This document shows positions 40,564 to 40,607 of a stretch of 40,607 bases of DNA, one piece after another. The position numbers were made by a program, and so were the translations under genes. The first letter of the stretch is position 1, and each line of letters begins with the position of its first letter. The notes under the pieces are model-generated. The model saw nothing but the letters and a program-made list of their open reading frames with translations, ran no database searches and was not told where the DNA came from. This DNA comes from Streptomyces sparsogenes (GTDB lineage: Bacteria; Actinomycetota; Actinomycetes; Streptomycetales; Streptomycetaceae), in contig NZ_MAXF01000124.1 of NCBI RefSeq assembly GCF_001704635.1, positions 1 to 40,607 of the forward strand, read 5' to 3'.

Positions 40564-40607
40564 ATGAGACAGCGACACGCCGTAACGTCGGCGTGTCGCT
40601 GTCTCAT
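40564..40607. terminator. Perfect 19-bp hairpin after the lasso cluster
   Basis: ATGAGACAGCGACACGCCG (40564-40582) pairs perfectly with 40589-40607 around TAACGT, 13 bases after the B2 stop. It probably terminates the lasso operon. The window ends at the last paired base, so it could be longer. Confidence 0.85.

Noticed and set aside
1..40607. CRISPR array, insertion sequence or prophage
   Set aside because: No regularly spaced long repeats, transposase, integrase or phage structural gene was seen; the short repeats found are two to five copies in intergenic regions.

Overview
The window is high-GC DNA with GGAGG-type ribosome binding sites, frequent GTG starts, ATGA/GTGA gene overlaps, two rare in-frame TTA leucine codons and many actinobacterial regulator/target pairs. 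This fits a Streptomyces chromosome, from an accessory to semi-conserved part rather than the housekeeping core. No phage, insertion sequence or CRISPR signature was seen.

Layout. (1) 1-7.5 kb: a LysR regulator divergent from a bile-acid:sodium-symporter-family transporter, a secreted PL7 alginate lyase, a membrane Ser/Thr kinase with a TTA codon, and a secreted sialidase with a LamG domain. (2) 7.5-14.6 kb: small regulator-linked units. These are an NAD(P)-binding oxidoreductase divergent from an HxlR regulator, a MerR regulator, two translationally coupled serine hydrolases (penicillin-binding/beta-lactamase fold), an MFS-SDR operon, and a TetR regulator with look-alike operators. (3) 14.8-30.4 kb: an oxalate/formate metabolism island. 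It holds fdhD, decayed formate dehydrogenase remnants, two OFA-family oxalate/formate transporters (one with a 36-residue partner), an FCD-type GntR regulator, an ADP-forming acyl-CoA synthetase, a clear formyl-CoA:oxalate CoA-transferase and a ThDP enzyme. Divergent from these lie a sucCD paralogue pair and an aldehyde dehydrogenase. A 12-bp motif (ATTGNMTACAGT) recurs at three promoters of the island and is the likely GntR operator. (4) 30.6-37.7 kb: a tRNA-Leu(GAG), an SRPBCC protein/HxlR pair, a GNAT acetyltransferase, a diaminopropionate ammonia-lyase-like enzyme with an M20 amidohydrolase and a divergent LysR, a small secreted protein and an MBL-fold hydrolase. (5) 37.7-40.6 kb: a compact lasso peptide cluster in the order precursor, cyclase, RRE protein, leader peptidase, closed by a 19-bp perfect hairpin at the window edge.

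How the genes fit together. In the island, oxalate enters by OFA transporters, is activated by CoA transfer (Frc) or possibly by ligases (SucCD-like or the ADP-forming synthetase), and is decarboxylated to formyl-CoA by the ThDP enzyme. Formate would then be oxidised or exported. The formate dehydrogenase genes here are broken, so this strain may depend on export or on another dehydrogenase.

The most novel item is the lasso peptide, with predicted core GFGHRYEDVLGEQGWG. It shares a Gly-Phe-Gly opening and an Asp8 with known eight-residue-ring lasso peptides but is otherwise different, and no exporter gene is visible.
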